DNA from: Amycolatopsis circi
GTDB lineage: Bacteria > Actinomycetota > Actinomycetes > Mycobacteriales > Pseudonocardiaceae
Direction of reading: 5' to 3'
DNA: 64,000 nucleotides
NCBI RefSeq assembly: GCF_003385235.1
Contig: NZ_PQIA01000006.1
Span: forward strand, 1 to 64,000
In this document: positions 1 through 9,416 of the stretch, in pieces
How the letters are laid out: every line of letters begins with the position of its first letter
Position numbering within the stretch: position 1 is the stretch's first letter
Made by a program: the position numbers and the translations under genes
The notes under the pieces: generated by a model
What the model was told of the DNA's origin: nothing
The model's input: only the letters and a program-made list of their open reading frames with translations
The model's database searches: none

Positions 1-1024
1 GGGCAGCGCAGTCCTCGCCCGCCCGGTCGCCGGGCAGCTCGAAGAAGCCGTCGAGCCAGGCGCCCGCGTGGTCGAGGGCGGTCGGCCGGTCGGCGTGCCG
101 GGCCCGTTCGAGAACCTGGCCGACGTCCTGGCGTTCCAGTTCGGCGGCGGCGCGGACGACCGGGTCGGTCTCGTCCAGTCCCCAGGACCGGCCGGCCGGG
201 CGGGTCGCCGCGCACAGCGCGCCCAGCACGTGCGGCAGCTCCGCGCGCGGCCGGACGTCGTCGACAAGTCCGTGTCCCAGCAGGAATTCGGCGGTCTGGA
301 AGCCTTCGGGCAGCTGCCGCCGGATCGTCTGCTCGATGACGCGGGGCCCGGCGAATCCCATCCGTGCCCCGGGTTCGGCGACGATCAGGTCCGACAGCGT
401 GGCGAACGACGCGGCGACGCCGCCGAAGGTCGGATCCGTCACCAGCGTCACGGTCAGCAGCCCGGCTTCGTCCAGCGCCGCCATGGCGTTGCTCGTTTTC
501 GCCATCTGCAGCAGCGAAATCAGGCCCTCCTGCATCCGCGCTCCGCCCGAAGCGGTGACGAGCAGCAAAGGCACGCGGTCGGCGAGCGCTGTCTCGGCGG
601 CGGTCGTCACGGCTTCTCCGGCGGCGGAGCCGAGACTGCCGCCCAGAAACGCGAAGTCCATGGCCGCGATCACGACCGGCGTGCCGTGCACGGTCCCGCG
701 CGCGACCAGTACCGCGTCGGAGCAGCCGGTCTTCGCGCGTGCCCGCGCCAGGTGGTCCGGGTACGGCCGGAGGTCGGCGAACCCGAGCGGGTCGTGCACC
801 GCGGGACCCGGCTCGACGAACTCGGCCGAGCCGGCGTCGAGGAGCCAGCCGATCCGCTCGGCCGCGGTCAGCCGGAAGTGCGCGCCGCATTCGTAGCAGA
901 CCTTGCCGAGGCGCTCGAACCGCCTGCGGTACAACAACGAACGGCAGTCCGGGCAGGACAGCCAGTCGTCCACTCTCGCCGCCGCGCTGGGCACTTCCGA
1001 CAAGCGGTTCACCGTGGTGCTCAT
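1..1024 (-). CDS. Acetyl-CoA carboxylase carboxyltransferase (AccD-type zinc-finger half), 3' end outside window
   Basis: The 341 visible residues begin with a C4 zinc finger (Cys24, Cys27, Cys43, Cys46; CPDC and CYECGAHF) followed by the crotonase-like carboxyltransferase fold (FLGGSLGSAAGE, ASGGARMQEG, TDPTFGGVAAS). This is the beta half that transfers CO2 from carboxybiotin to acetyl-CoA and would supply malonyl-CoA to the adjacent type II PKS. The ATG at 1022-1024 overlaps the TGA of the preceding gene by 4 bases, so it is translationally coupled. The reading frame is open to base 1. In many aromatic PKS clusters the protein is an AccD-AccA fusion, so an alpha half may follow outside the window. 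Biotin carboxylase and BCCP are not in view. Confidence 0.93.
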   Translation of the reverse strand, partial: MSTTVNRLSEVPSAAARVDDWLSCPDCRSLLYRRRFERLGKVCYECGAHFRLTAAERIGWLLDAGSAEFVEPGPAVHDPLGFADLRPYPDHLARARAKTGCSDAVLVARGTVHGTPVVIAAMDFAFLGGSLGSAAGEAVTTAAETALADRVPLLLVTASGGARMQEGLISLLQMAKTSNAMAALDEAGLLTVTLVTDPTFGGVAASFATLSDLIVAEPGARMGFAGPRVIEQTIRRQLPEGFQTAEFLLGHGLVDDVRPRAELPHVLGALCAATRPAGRSWGLDETDPVVRAAAELERQDVGQVLERARHADRPTALDHAGAWLDGFFELPGDRAGEDCAA

Positions 1025-1215
1025 TTCCCGCCGCTTCCCTTGTCTTCGTAGTCGTGGATGTCCTCGCCCGCACCGGGCTCGGGCGGCCCCGGGGCGAGGG
1101 GCTGCCCGGCGAACGCCGCGCCGAGCACGCTCGACGCGGTCAGCAGCGCCCGCACGAGCACCCGGAGCCGATCGCGGGGCCCCGGACCAGGCCGCCATCT
1201 CCGCCCGTCTTCCAC
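1021..1215 (-). CDS. Small protein of unknown function coupled to the carboxyltransferase gene
   Basis: A 64-residue frame starts with GTG one base after the stop of the upstream ABM gene, with an AGGAG element 8 bases before it, and ends in a 4-base overlap with the carboxyltransferase start. The N-terminal half is basic and then hydrophobic (LVRALLTASSVLGAAFAG), and the tail is Gly/Pro/Asp-rich. Position beside an AccD gene suggests an acyl-CoA carboxylase epsilon-like subunit, which is about this size, but I do not recognise epsilon sequence features. Function is therefore left open. Good spacing and coupling on both sides are the main reason to believe it is real. Confidence 0.55.
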   Translation of the reverse strand: MEDGRRWRPGPGPRDRLRVLVRALLTASSVLGAAFAGQPLAPGPPEPGAGEDIHDYEDKGSGGK

Positions 1216-1216
1216 C

Positions 1217-1528
1217 TCAGCGCTCCTGGTAGGACGCGGTGACGCGGTAGACGCCGAACGGGCGGCTCAGCGAAAGGTCGCGGTACGGCCGCAGAGGCGC
1301 CGTCTGCTCCTTGTGGTCGCTTCCCCGTTCCCAATTCTCGAAAGCCGCGAGGCTCTGCCACGAGCTGACCACCACGAAGCCCTTCGCGTCGTGCGTCGAG
1401 TGCAGCAGCTCGTTGCCGAGCAGTCCGGGCACGCCGGCCAGCCGGGCGCTCGCCTCGTGATACGCGGCTTCGATGCCGGGGACGTCTTCGGTCGCGTGGT
1501 AGAGCAGCACGCGCAGGCCGCCGCTCAT
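1217..1528 (-). CDS. ABM-family (antibiotic biosynthesis monooxygenase) protein 1
   Basis: A 103-residue protein beginning MSGGLRVLLYHA, with the ferredoxin-like ABM pattern: a beta strand, a helix with the PGLLGNELL turn, then FVVVSSWQSLAAFENWE. Proteins of this family (TcmH, ActVA-Orf6 and relatives) are cofactor-free oxygenases that convert anthrones or naphthacenones to quinones. The start overlaps the stop of the upstream ABM gene (ATGA). A longer N-terminal extension is possible in frame but would be an out-of-frame copy of the upstream gene, so this start is preferred. Adjacent tandem ABM genes suggest either two separate oxidations or a heterodimer. Substrate unknown. Confidence 0.85.
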   Translation of the reverse strand: MSGGLRVLLYHATEDVPGIEAAYHEASARLAGVPGLLGNELLHSTHDAKGFVVVSSWQSLAAFENWERGSDHKEQTAPLRPYRDLSLSRPFGVYRVTASYQER

Positions 1529-1890
1529 CCGGCGGCTTCCCAGCCGGAGTGGGTCCGGCCGGTTTCGGCGCTGCCGGGCAGGTGGGCGACGACGTGCATG
1601 GTCGTCATCGAGCCGCCCGAACGGAACGGGTGCAGCTTCTGCCGATGGTTCAGGTGCCGGTCGCTGGTTTCGAACTCGCGGAACCGGGGCTCGTCGACCC
1701 AGTCGCTGACGATGTAATAGACGCCTTCTTCGTCGCTGCGCGCGAGCCACTGCCCGAGGTTCGCGGGGTGCGACGTCACCGAGTCGCCGATTTCCAGCCA
1801 GGTCCGCTCGAATTCCCTTTCGGAGCCGGGCTTGATCTGCATCCGGAGCATGACGCGGAACGCGCCGTCCGCCGGTTTTTCCGCTCCCAT
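1525..1890 (-). CDS. ABM-family monooxygenase 2
   Basis: 121 residues starting MGAEKPADGAFRVML, with an AAAGGAC ribosome site 8 to 9 bases upstream of the ATG at 1888-1890. The core shows the ABM signature (FERTWLEIGDSVTSHP, GVYYIVSDWVDEPRFREFE, with several conserved Trp/His). Such proteins oxidise aromatic polyketide intermediates without metal or flavin. It lies 29 bases after the DUF1772 gene and overlaps ABM protein 1 by 4 bases, so the two oxygenases are likely made together. It differs clearly in sequence from protein 1, so this is not a recent duplication. Confidence 0.87.
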   Translation of the reverse strand: MGAEKPADGAFRVMLRMQIKPGSEREFERTWLEIGDSVTSHPANLGQWLARSDEEGVYYIVSDWVDEPRFREFETSDRHLNHRQKLHPFRSGGSMTTMHVVAHLPGSAETGRTHSGWEAAG

Positions 1891-1919
1891 TCCACTGCCG
1901 TCCTTTCTGTTGGCCGGGC

Positions 1920-2381
1920 TCACAGCAAGAGCCCGAGTGCGACGCAGTTGGCCGCGAGCGCGAGCGTGCAGAGCACCGTTCGCGCCCGGTTCCAGCCGCC
2001 CCAGTTCCGGCGCGGGTCGCGCTCGGCGAAATCGCCGGGAAGGTGCGCGGGATCGAGACCTCGCACCCATTTGTTGACCGGCACGTTCTTGACGAGGGAG
2101 ATGCCCACCGTGGCGACCGCCAGCACCGCCGCCGTCAGGAACAGCGCGCCGGCCACGCCCTCGGCCGCGAACACGCCGAGCACCAGGTCCCCCAGCACGG
2201 TCAGCACGAGGCAGATCGGCATGAAGGGGTCGTAGCGCGTGGCGAAGAACGCATGTGCCCGCACGTACTCGTTCGCGGGCAAGCTCCGCAGCAGCGGCCA
2301 GCCGCCGAGCTGCGTTCCGGCCAGCACCCCCGCGGCGAGGCCGTTGGCCAGCACCACGAGCGGGATCAGCCACGGGCCCAC
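1920..2381 (-). CDS. DUF1772 (anthrone oxygenase-like) membrane protein A
   Basis: 153 residues with four hydrophobic segments. The family marks are the polar loop NEYVRAHAFFATRYDPFMP and the later NVPVNKWVRGLDP with the NWGGWNRARTVL helix. DUF1772 includes the fungal anthrone oxidases (HypC-type), so a role in oxygenating a polyketide ring at the membrane is plausible but unproven here. The start is taken as GTG 2381, preceded by GGGAG; upstream in-frame sequence overlaps the aromatase gene. It sits between the aromatase and ABM genes in the same operon. A paralogue lies on the other side of the KS-beta/ACP/aromatase block. Confidence 0.8.
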   Translation of the reverse strand: MGPWLIPLVVLANGLAAGVLAGTQLGGWPLLRSLPANEYVRAHAFFATRYDPFMPICLVLTVLGDLVLGVFAAEGVAGALFLTAAVLAVATVGISLVKNVPVNKWVRGLDPAHLPGDFAERDPRRNWGGWNRARTVLCTLALAANCVALGLLL

Positions 2382-2392
2382 GATCGTCTCCC

Positions 2393-3118
<726 letters not shown>

Positions 3119-3122
<4 letters not shown>

Positions 3123-4390
3123 CGGATCTCCTTTTCTGTTCGGCGGACGTCGGTCCGCTCGGGCCGCCGCACCACGAGCGCGGAGGTGAATCCCCCGTGT
3201 CCCCGGGCGACGACGAGTGCGGTGCGCAAGGGCAGATCGCGCGGCTGGTCGAGCACCAGGTCGATGGCGCAGCCGGGCGCCGGGCGCGCCGGGCCGACGG
3301 TGTGCGGGACTACCCCGTCGCGCAGGGCCAGCAGCGCGGTGGCGACGTCGAGCGCCGCTCCGCCGCCGTAAAGCCGGCCGGTCAGCGTCTTCGGCGCGGT
3401 GACCGGAACCGCGCGGGGCCCGAAAACCTCCGCCAGCGCGTCCGCCTCGGCCCGGTCTTGCGCGGGCGCGCCGACGGCGTCCGCGAATACGACGTCCACA
3501 TCGGACGGTTCGAGCCGGGCGTCGGCGAGCGCTTTCTTGATGGTGCGCCGCAGCGCGGGCGGGCGGGGCGAGCCCGGCGGCGGGTCGAAGCCCGCGGCGT
3601 ACCCGGCGATTGTGCCGTAACCGTCCCCCACGCCTCTCTCGCGCGCGCTCCGGGTGCTTTCCACGATCAGGATGGCGCCGCCTTCTCCGGGCAGGTAGCC
3701 AGAAGCTTCGGCGTCGAACGGGAGATACGCGCGCGTTGGATCGTCCACAGTGGATATTTGACCGTTCGACAGCTGCGCGACAAGGCCGTACGGGCAAAGA
3801 GAAGCGTCCGTGCCGCCGCTGACGACGATTCGCGAGCCGGCCCGGGTCAGCCTGCGGGCCTGGCCGAGCGCGTCCAGTCCGCCCGCCTGCTCGGCGCACA
3901 CCACGCCGCACGGGCCGCGCATGCCGTGCTGGATCGAGATCTGCCCGGTGGTCGCCGCGTAGAACCAGGCGATCGACTGATAGGCGCCGACCCAGGACGG
4001 GCCCTTCTGGTAGAGCCGTTCCATCTCGTGCTGCCCGAACTCCGTGCCGCCGGACGAACTCGAAGTCACGACGGCCATTTCGAATTCGGGGAGTGCGGAC
4101 GGATCGACGCCGGCGTCGGCGAGTGCGGCCTCGGCCGCGGCGAGTCCGAGGTGCGTCCAGCGGTCGGTCTGCGGGATCACCCGCCCGGGCACCCGGTCCT
4201 CGGCGGCGAAGCGGGGCACTTGGCCGGCGAAGCGGACCGGGTACGACGAGGCGTCGAACCGGTCGAGCACGCCGATGCCGGACTTCCCGGCCAGCACCGC
4301 CTGCCAGTGCTCCTCCGCGCCGATTCCCGTTGGGGCACAGACGCCGATGCCGGTCACCACCGGGGGATCGCTCACCACAGCCGTACTCAT
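3119..4390 (-). CDS. Type II PKS ketosynthase beta subunit (chain length factor)
   Basis: 423 residues of thiolase fold. The active-site cysteine of ketosynthases is replaced by glutamine (Gln168 in VCAEQAGG), the hallmark of chain length factors, which decarboxylate malonyl-ACP and set chain length. Other KS landmarks remain (VTGIGVCAPTG at the N terminus, GYLPGEGGAILIVE, the Gly-rich ARGHGGFTSALVV end). A GTG lies two codons upstream, but the ATG at 4388-4390 has GGAGAG at correct spacing and is preferred. It overlaps the ACP gene by 4 bases. Remarkably no KS-alpha precedes it; the 5' neighbour is a DUF1772 gene, and the KS-alpha is at 19055-20320 on the other strand. Confidence 0.95.
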
Positions 4391-4489
4391 CCGCACTCTC
4401 CAGGTTCGGGGTGGTTTCCAGGCTGTCGGCGGTGCCTGAGGATCACCTCGAGCCCCGCTGGAACAGCGGTTTCCGCCTCGGCAGGACGT

Positions 4490-4942
4490 TCACCAGACCA
4501 CCACGGCCGCGGCATTGACGACGACGGCGGCGAAGGCCAGCACGGTGCGCGCCAGGTGCCAGCGCCGCCACAGCGGTCGCGGATCGCGCCACCGCGCGGG
4601 GAGGGCGTCCGGATCCTGCGCCTTGACCACGCGGTTGATCGGCACGTTGCAGAAGTGCGAGACCACCGAAACCGCCAGCAACAGCACCGCGGCCGTCGTG
4701 AACAGCGCGGTGCCGTCGCCACCGAGCACCGCGAGGACGATGTCGACCACTGTGGACGACAGCACGATCACCGGCATCGTGGGATCCCACCGGCGGCCGA
4801 GCAGCTGGTGCGTGTAGACGTACCGGTCCGCGGGCATTTCCCGCAGCGCCGGCACGACGCTCAGCGCCACCGCGAACAGCACACCCGCGACGACTCCGCT
4901 GCCGACGAGCGCCGCCGCGCTCAGCAACGCGTGGATCCTCAC
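4490..4942 (-). CDS. DUF1772 (anthrone oxygenase-like) membrane protein B
   Basis: 150 residues, four predicted membrane segments. It shares with protein A the same layout: REMPADRYVYTHQLLGRRWDPTMP, then NVPINRVVKAQDP and a WRRWHLARTVL helix near the end. It starts with GTG that overlaps the TGA of the dehydrogenase gene upstream (GTGA). Two paralogues in one aromatic PKS cluster suggest two different ring oxygenations or a heteromeric enzyme. Assignment to oxygenation rests on the fungal HypC-type members of the family. About 99 bases separate it from the KS-beta start, and I see no clear terminator there. Confidence 0.8.
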   Translation of the reverse strand: MRIHALLSAAALVGSGVVAGVLFAVALSVVPALREMPADRYVYTHQLLGRRWDPTMPVIVLSSTVVDIVLAVLGGDGTALFTTAAVLLLAVSVVSHFCNVPINRVVKAQDPDALPARWRDPRPLWRRWHLARTVLAFAAVVVNAAAVVVW

Positions 4943-5817
4943 GGCGGCCCCTCTCCGGTTTTCCGGGAGAGTTCGACGACCGAGGCGGCATCGTCGTCGC
5001 CGTGGCCGGCGTCGATCCCGGCGGCGAACCGGCCCGACGCGCAGTCGACCAGCGGCAGTTCGATGCCGCGGGCGCCGGCCTCGTCCGCGGCGAACCGGAG
5101 GTCCTTGTGCATCAACGCGGTGCGGAACGCCGCGGGCCGGTACTCGCGCTTGCGCATGAAGTTCGCGCGGAACGAGAGCACTGGGGAACGCCAGCCGCTG
5201 GTGTCGAACGCGTCGAGCAGCAGGTTCCGGTCCATGCCCATTGCCTCGACGAAAGCGATCGCCTCGGCGAGCCCGGCCGTCTGCACGCCGAGCAGGAGGT
5301 TGAAGGCGAGTTTGAGCACGCTCGCGTTGCCGGTCGAGCCGAGGTGGCGGACGTCCTGCCCGATGGCCTCGAGCACGTCGCGCACTTTGTCCACATCGGA
5401 CTCGTCGCCCGCGGTGAGGACGCGCAGCCTGCCGGCGGCGGCCATTTCGGGATTGCCCATCACGCAGGCTTCCACCCGGCGCACGTTCTGTTCGGCCAGC
5501 TGCCGGGTGGTTTCCCGCGAGAACCCGGGCGAGACGGTCGTGGTGTCGACGACCACGGTGCCCGGCCGCCATTTCCCGGTCAGCTCGCCGAAGACGAGCT
5601 GTTCGACCGCGGCCTCGTCGGCAAGGCTGAGCACCACGGTCTGTGCCGCTCGCACGGCGTCCGCGGCTGACGTCGCGACGGTCCCGCCCGCGTCGCGCAA
5701 CGGGTCGGCCTTGGCGGACGTGCGGTTGTGGACGGTGACGGCGTAGCCCGCGGCGAGCAGGGCACGGGCCATTCCCGATCCCATCGCCCCGAGGCCGAGG
5801 AACGCGATCGCAGGCAC
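4939..5817 (-). CDS. NAD(P)-dependent 3-hydroxyisobutyrate dehydrogenase-family oxidoreductase
   Basis: 292 residues, normal for beta-hydroxyacid dehydrogenases. The Rossmann motif GLGAMGSGMARALL is at residues 8-21, followed by HNRT, which resembles NADP-preferring members. The catalytic-lysine helix is present (GNASVLKLAFNLLL). The substrate loop reads CVMGNPEMAAAGRLRVLTAG instead of the usual SGG-type motif of true hydroxyisobutyrate enzymes, so the substrate is probably different; imine reductases and other tailoring reductases belong to the same superfamily. It is embedded in the polyketide operon, coupled to the DUF1772 gene, and 4 bases after the SchA/CurD gene, so a tailoring reduction is the likely job. 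Confidence 0.82.
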   Translation of the reverse strand: MPAIAFLGLGAMGSGMARALLAAGYAVTVHNRTSAKADPLRDAGGTVATSAADAVRAAQTVVLSLADEAAVEQLVFGELTGKWRPGTVVVDTTTVSPGFSRETTRQLAEQNVRRVEACVMGNPEMAAAGRLRVLTAGDESDVDKVRDVLEAIGQDVRHLGSTGNASVLKLAFNLLLGVQTAGLAEAIAFVEAMGMDRNLLLDAFDTSGWRSPVLSFRANFMRKREYRPAAFRTALMHKDLRFAADEAGARGIELPLVDCASGRFAAGIDAGHGDDDAASVVELSRKTGEGPP

Positions 5818-5821
5818 GGCT

Positions 5822-6202
5822 TCAGTCCTTCGCCGGGTGGGTGTCGACGGACAGCTGCGAGACGCAGCGCATGGTCGCGTCGCGGAAATACCGGGCGAAC
5901 CCTTCTTTGCTCGCGGTCTCCCGCTGCTCGGCCAGATACGGCGCGAGCTGTTCCTCGATCAGGTGCACTCCGCGCTGGGCGGACATGTGCTTGCCGACGG
6001 CGGCGAACTCGCCCTCGTACTGGATGACCCGGACCATGATGTCGTCCTTGATGAACACGGCGGTGCCCAGCAGCCGTCCGGCCGTTCCGCCGTCCGCGGC
6101 GGGCAGGTCCGGGGTGTCGACGCGCTGGAACCGCGCGAAGATCTCGGCTATCTCCTCGTCGTGCCCGGGCTTGACCCGGTAGGTGATCGCAGCGAACGGC
6201 AT
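5822..6202 (-). CDS. SchA/CurD-like domain protein 1
   Basis: 126 residues beginning MPFAAITYRVKPGHDEEIAEIFARFQRVDTP. The sequence matches the family named after the spore-pigment proteins SchA and CurD (WhiE-ORFI type), with the AVFIKDDIMVRVIQYEG strand and the RGVHLIEEQLAPYL segment. The fold looks like an ABM-type dimeric alpha-beta barrel, so an enzymatic or stabilising role in aromatic ring processing is possible. A paralogue is at 13572-13940. Here it is followed 4 bases later by the dehydrogenase and preceded closely by the transporter gene. Confidence 0.85.
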   Translation of the reverse strand: MPFAAITYRVKPGHDEEIAEIFARFQRVDTPDLPAADGGTAGRLLGTAVFIKDDIMVRVIQYEGEFAAVGKHMSAQRGVHLIEEQLAPYLAEQRETASKEGFARYFRDATMRCVSQLSVDTHPAKD

Positions 6203-6215
6203 GGCCGTCTCCCTT

Positions 6216-7751
6216 CTAGGTGGTGGACAACGCGCGGGTGAGAGCCCGGCGGCCGGCGAGGAACCCGAGTCCGGTCAGCGCCGCGGCGCCGCCGAGCGCG
6301 GCGTAGTAGGCCGGTTCCGGCACGACTTCGCTGAGCCGCACCAGAACGCTGCCCAGCCCGCCGCCGAGCGCGGCGAATAGCCAGAGCATGCCGAGCACCC
6401 GGCCCATGAACTGGCGCGGCAGCACCTCGGCCGCCGCCGAAACGGTGACCGCCACGACCACGACCTCGCCGCAGGCGTGCATCAGGTAGACCGCGACCAG
6501 CCAGAGCGGCGAAATCCGGACGTCGTTCGCGGTGTTCGCCGCTGCCACCGCCATCACGAGGAACCCGCCGCCGACGAGCAGCAGCCCGGCGGCGAACTTC
6601 GCGGCGAGCTGGTGCGGTCCGCCCCAGCGCGGCATCACGGCCGCGACCAGCGGTGCGAGCACGAGGATGAACACCGGTGTCGTGGCCTGCAGCCAGCTCG
6701 CGGGCACGACGAAGCCGGCGACCGTGAGATCGGTGTGGTCGCGGGCGAACAGGTTCAGCAGCGACGCCGCGTGCGCGATGATCATCCAGAAGAGCGTCGC
6801 GCCGAGCAGCACCACCAGATAACCCTTGAGCCGCCGGCGATCCCCGCTGCCGAGAGCCGGATTCCGGTACAGCGTCGCGTATCCGGCCGCGGGGAGGAGG
6901 AAGCTCAGCACGCTCGCGGCGACGATGGCGGTAGTCGCGCTGAGCTTTCCGGCCAGCCACAGCACGAGGACCAGCACAGCGAGTACCGCCAGTACCGCGC
7001 CGGCCAGGCGGATCGCCTTGGCCCGCTCGACCGCCGTCAGCGAACGGCTCGCGCGACTGCCGATTCCCCGGAACTGCCCGGCCGCGACGGCGAGCAGCCC
7101 CGCGGTGAGCACCATGGGGGCCGCGCAGACGGCGAAACCGACGTTCCAGCTGACGCGTTCCCCGAGATACCCGGTGACCAGCGGAGCGGCGACCGCGGAC
7201 AGCTGAACGCCGACGTACATCAGCGAAATCCCGGATTCGCGGCCTCGGCGGTCGCCGAAAACCAGGTTGATCATGGCCTGGTGATTGGGTTTGAAGAGCC
7301 CGCCGCCGACCGCGAGCGCGAGCAGCCCGAGCACGGCTCCCCCTCCGCTCGGGGTCGCCAGGCAGAGGTAGCCGGCCGCGCTGACCAGGCACCCGGCGAG
7401 CAGCGCGCGGCGCTGGCCGAGCACCCGGTCGCCGAGCCAGCCGCCGGGCAGCGACAGCAGGAACATGACGCTGATCCACGCGCCGAACAAGGCGGCGGCG
7501 TCCCCGGTGGCCAGGCCCAGCCCGCCGCGGGCGACCGGCGCGGACGCGTAGAGGACGAGCGTGGCCTGCATGCCGTAAAAGCCGAAGCGTTCCAGAGTGT
7601 CGGTCGCGAACAGGACGCCGAACCACCCGGGCATCCGGCGCAGGGAAACGGTGTCGTTCGCGCCGGTGGGCACTGTTCGGGACCGGGTGGCTTCGCCGGC
7701 CTGGCCGAGCGGTTCCGCCTCGGCGGGCCGGCGGCTTTCGCTCGCGGTCAT
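6216..7751 (-). CDS. POT/PTR2-family proton-coupled transporter
   Basis: 511 residues with about 14 hydrophobic segments. Near the N terminus it has the POT signature LERFGFYGMQATLVLYAS (ExxERFxYY-like), followed by WLGDRVLGQRRALLAG in the first cytosolic loop. POT proteins usually import di- and tripeptides or nitrate. In an aromatic polyketide cluster it may export product or import a precursor (inference). The ATG at 7749-7751 overlaps the stop of the FAD hydroxylase (ATGA), so it is part of the operon. No drug-efflux MFS of the usual DHA type is present in the polyketide region, which makes this the best candidate exporter. Confidence 0.85.
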   Translation of the reverse strand: MTASESRRPAEAEPLGQAGEATRSRTVPTGANDTVSLRRMPGWFGVLFATDTLERFGFYGMQATLVLYASAPVARGGLGLATGDAAALFGAWISVMFLLSLPGGWLGDRVLGQRRALLAGCLVSAAGYLCLATPSGGGAVLGLLALAVGGGLFKPNHQAMINLVFGDRRGRESGISLMYVGVQLSAVAAPLVTGYLGERVSWNVGFAVCAAPMVLTAGLLAVAAGQFRGIGSRASRSLTAVERAKAIRLAGAVLAVLAVLVLVLWLAGKLSATTAIVAASVLSFLLPAAGYATLYRNPALGSGDRRRLKGYLVVLLGATLFWMIIAHAASLLNLFARDHTDLTVAGFVVPASWLQATTPVFILVLAPLVAAVMPRWGGPHQLAAKFAAGLLLVGGGFLVMAVAAANTANDVRISPLWLVAVYLMHACGEVVVVAVTVSAAAEVLPRQFMGRVLGMLWLFAALGGGLGSVLVRLSEVVPEPAYYAALGGAAALTGLGFLAGRRALTRALSTT

Positions 7752-9370
7752 CGGGTACCGCTCGCGAGCCCGCTCGCCCGGGTCAGCGCCTCCGCCAGCG
7801 CGGTGTCCTGGTCGCCCGCGCGGCCCTCCGACCGCCAGGTCACGAAGGCGTCCGGCCGCACCAGGACCGCGCCCTCTTCGGTCACCCCGTAAGCGCGAGC
7901 CCACTCCCGGTCTTCTGGGACGAGGTCTCCGCCGGAACCGACGACATACGCTTGCACCGGCACGGAAAGCTGTTTGGACACCCGCTCCGCTGCTTCACAC
8001 CAGCCGCTGCTGCGCGAGCCGGTCAGCAGGACGAACTCGCCCCAGAAAAGGTCTATTGTGGACAAACGGCTGCCGTCTCGCCGCAGCCACAGGTGCGGCG
8101 CACGCGTTCCCGGCTCTCCGGTGAGCTCCAGATTCGGCGTCAGCACCGGTGCGTCCTCCCGGCCGCCGGTGATGGCCGAGGACTGATAGCGGTAGCCGAG
8201 CGTGATGATGATGTCGTCCACCATCGACGCCACCGTCTCTTCGTCCGCGTATCCGTGGCGGATCCGGTTGCGCACCATCGCCTGGCGGGCCATCGCGGCG
8301 CCGACGCCGCGGCGTTCCGCGTCGTAGGTGTCCAGCAGCGGGTCGCCTGCCCGGCCGTCGAGGACCGCGGCCAGCTTCCAGGCCAGGTTGTGCGCGTCGT
8401 GGATCCCGGTATTCGCCCCGAAACCGCCGGCGGGCGGATGGACGTGCGCCGCGTCGCCGGCCAGGAAGACGCGGCCGCGGCGGAACGATTCCGCCACCAG
8501 CTGCGCGCCCTGCCACGGCACCTTCGCGACGATCTCCACCGCGAGGTCGGACTTCCCGGCAGCAGTGCGGATGATGTCGACGCAACGCTCGTCCGGGTAG
8601 TCCGCGGGAGTTTCGCCTTTCTCCGGGTAGTACAGCGGCGCGGCGAGCCACGGGTCGGCGCCGTGCAGCCGGGAGAGACCCATCAGCGTTCCCGGGGCCG
8701 CGGTCGCGTAGCAGAGGATGAATTTGCGGTCCTTCAAGACCTTTGTCAGCTCTGGCGCGCGGAAGTAGATGCTCAGCGCGTTGAAGACCGTGCCGATGCC
8801 GGTCCGCTTCAGGCCGAGCGCCTGCCGCGTGCGGCTGCTCGCGCCGTCCGCGCCCACCAGATAGTCCGAGCGGACCGTCGTCTCCTCGCCCGAGGCGAGG
8901 TCCCGGATGGTCGCGGTGACGCCGTTCTCGTCAGTGGTGAACGACGTCAGCCGGGTGCCGAACCGCAGCTCGGCGCCGGCGTCGCGGGCCAGCCCGGCCA
9001 GCACGCGCTCGTACCGGTCCTGGCCGCAGCCCATCACGCGCTCCGGGCTGACCGTCGGTCCGTCGAGCGACGGCGCTTCGAGCACGACGGCGTCGTCGAT
9101 CTCGGCGAACGTCCGGGTCTGCAGGATGCCGCCCTCGAAGTACGGGTGCGAATCCCCTACCTCGAGCGCGCGGATCTCGTTGTGCACTCCGGCCGCGCGG
9201 AACAGCTCCATCGTGCGTGCCTGCAGGCCCGGCGCGCGGGGCAGTGTCGACGTGCTCGGCCGCTGCTCGACGAGCAGCGACCGGACGCCGTGCCGGCCGA
9301 GGAAGAGGGCGGTCGAAACACCGACCGGGCCGGCGCCCACCACGAGCACCGGCACTCTGATTTCAGCCAT
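7748..9370 (-). CDS. FAD-dependent aromatic hydroxylase (PgaE/TetX class)
   Basis: 540 residues. The N-terminal dinucleotide motif VLVVGAGPVGVSTALFLGRHG is followed by the YLVGADGASSRTRQALG (DG) motif and the RVFLAGDAAHVHPPAGGFGANTGIHDAHNLAWKLA (GD) motif of class A flavin hydroxylases. A C-terminal thioredoxin-like domain, as in PgaE and phenol hydroxylases, extends past residue 400. It would hydroxylate the polyketide core using NAD(P)H and O2. The ATG has GGAAGGA 8 to 9 bases upstream. A 46-base gap follows the oxidoreductase gene upstream, and it couples to the transporter downstream. Confidence 0.92.
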   Translation of the reverse strand: MAEIRVPVLVVGAGPVGVSTALFLGRHGVRSLLVEQRPSTSTLPRAPGLQARTMELFRAAGVHNEIRALEVGDSHPYFEGGILQTRTFAEIDDAVVLEAPSLDGPTVSPERVMGCGQDRYERVLAGLARDAGAELRFGTRLTSFTTDENGVTATIRDLASGEETTVRSDYLVGADGASSRTRQALGLKRTGIGTVFNALSIYFRAPELTKVLKDRKFILCYATAAPGTLMGLSRLHGADPWLAAPLYYPEKGETPADYPDERCVDIIRTAAGKSDLAVEIVAKVPWQGAQLVAESFRRGRVFLAGDAAHVHPPAGGFGANTGIHDAHNLAWKLAAVLDGRAGDPLLDTYDAERRGVGAAMARQAMVRNRIRHGYADEETVASMVDDIIITLGYRYQSSAITGGREDAPVLTPNLELTGEPGTRAPHLWLRRDGSRLSTIDLFWGEFVLLTGSRSSGWCEAAERVSKQLSVPVQAYVVGSGGDLVPEDREWARAYGVTEEGAVLVRPDAFVTWRSEGRAGDQDTALAEALTRASGLASGTR

Positions 9371-9416
9371 GCGGTCTTCCTTCCTCGAACTTCCCTCGAC
9401 CTCGCCCGGACCGTGC

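Noticed and set aside
68..1051. Long + strand frame opposite the carboxyltransferase gene
   Set aside because: It is the antisense shadow of a well-supported zinc-finger carboxyltransferase, typical of high-GC DNA.
1021..1215. Acyl-CoA carboxylase epsilon subunit
   Set aside because: Size and position fit, but the sequence lacks recognisable epsilon features, so it is left as unknown.
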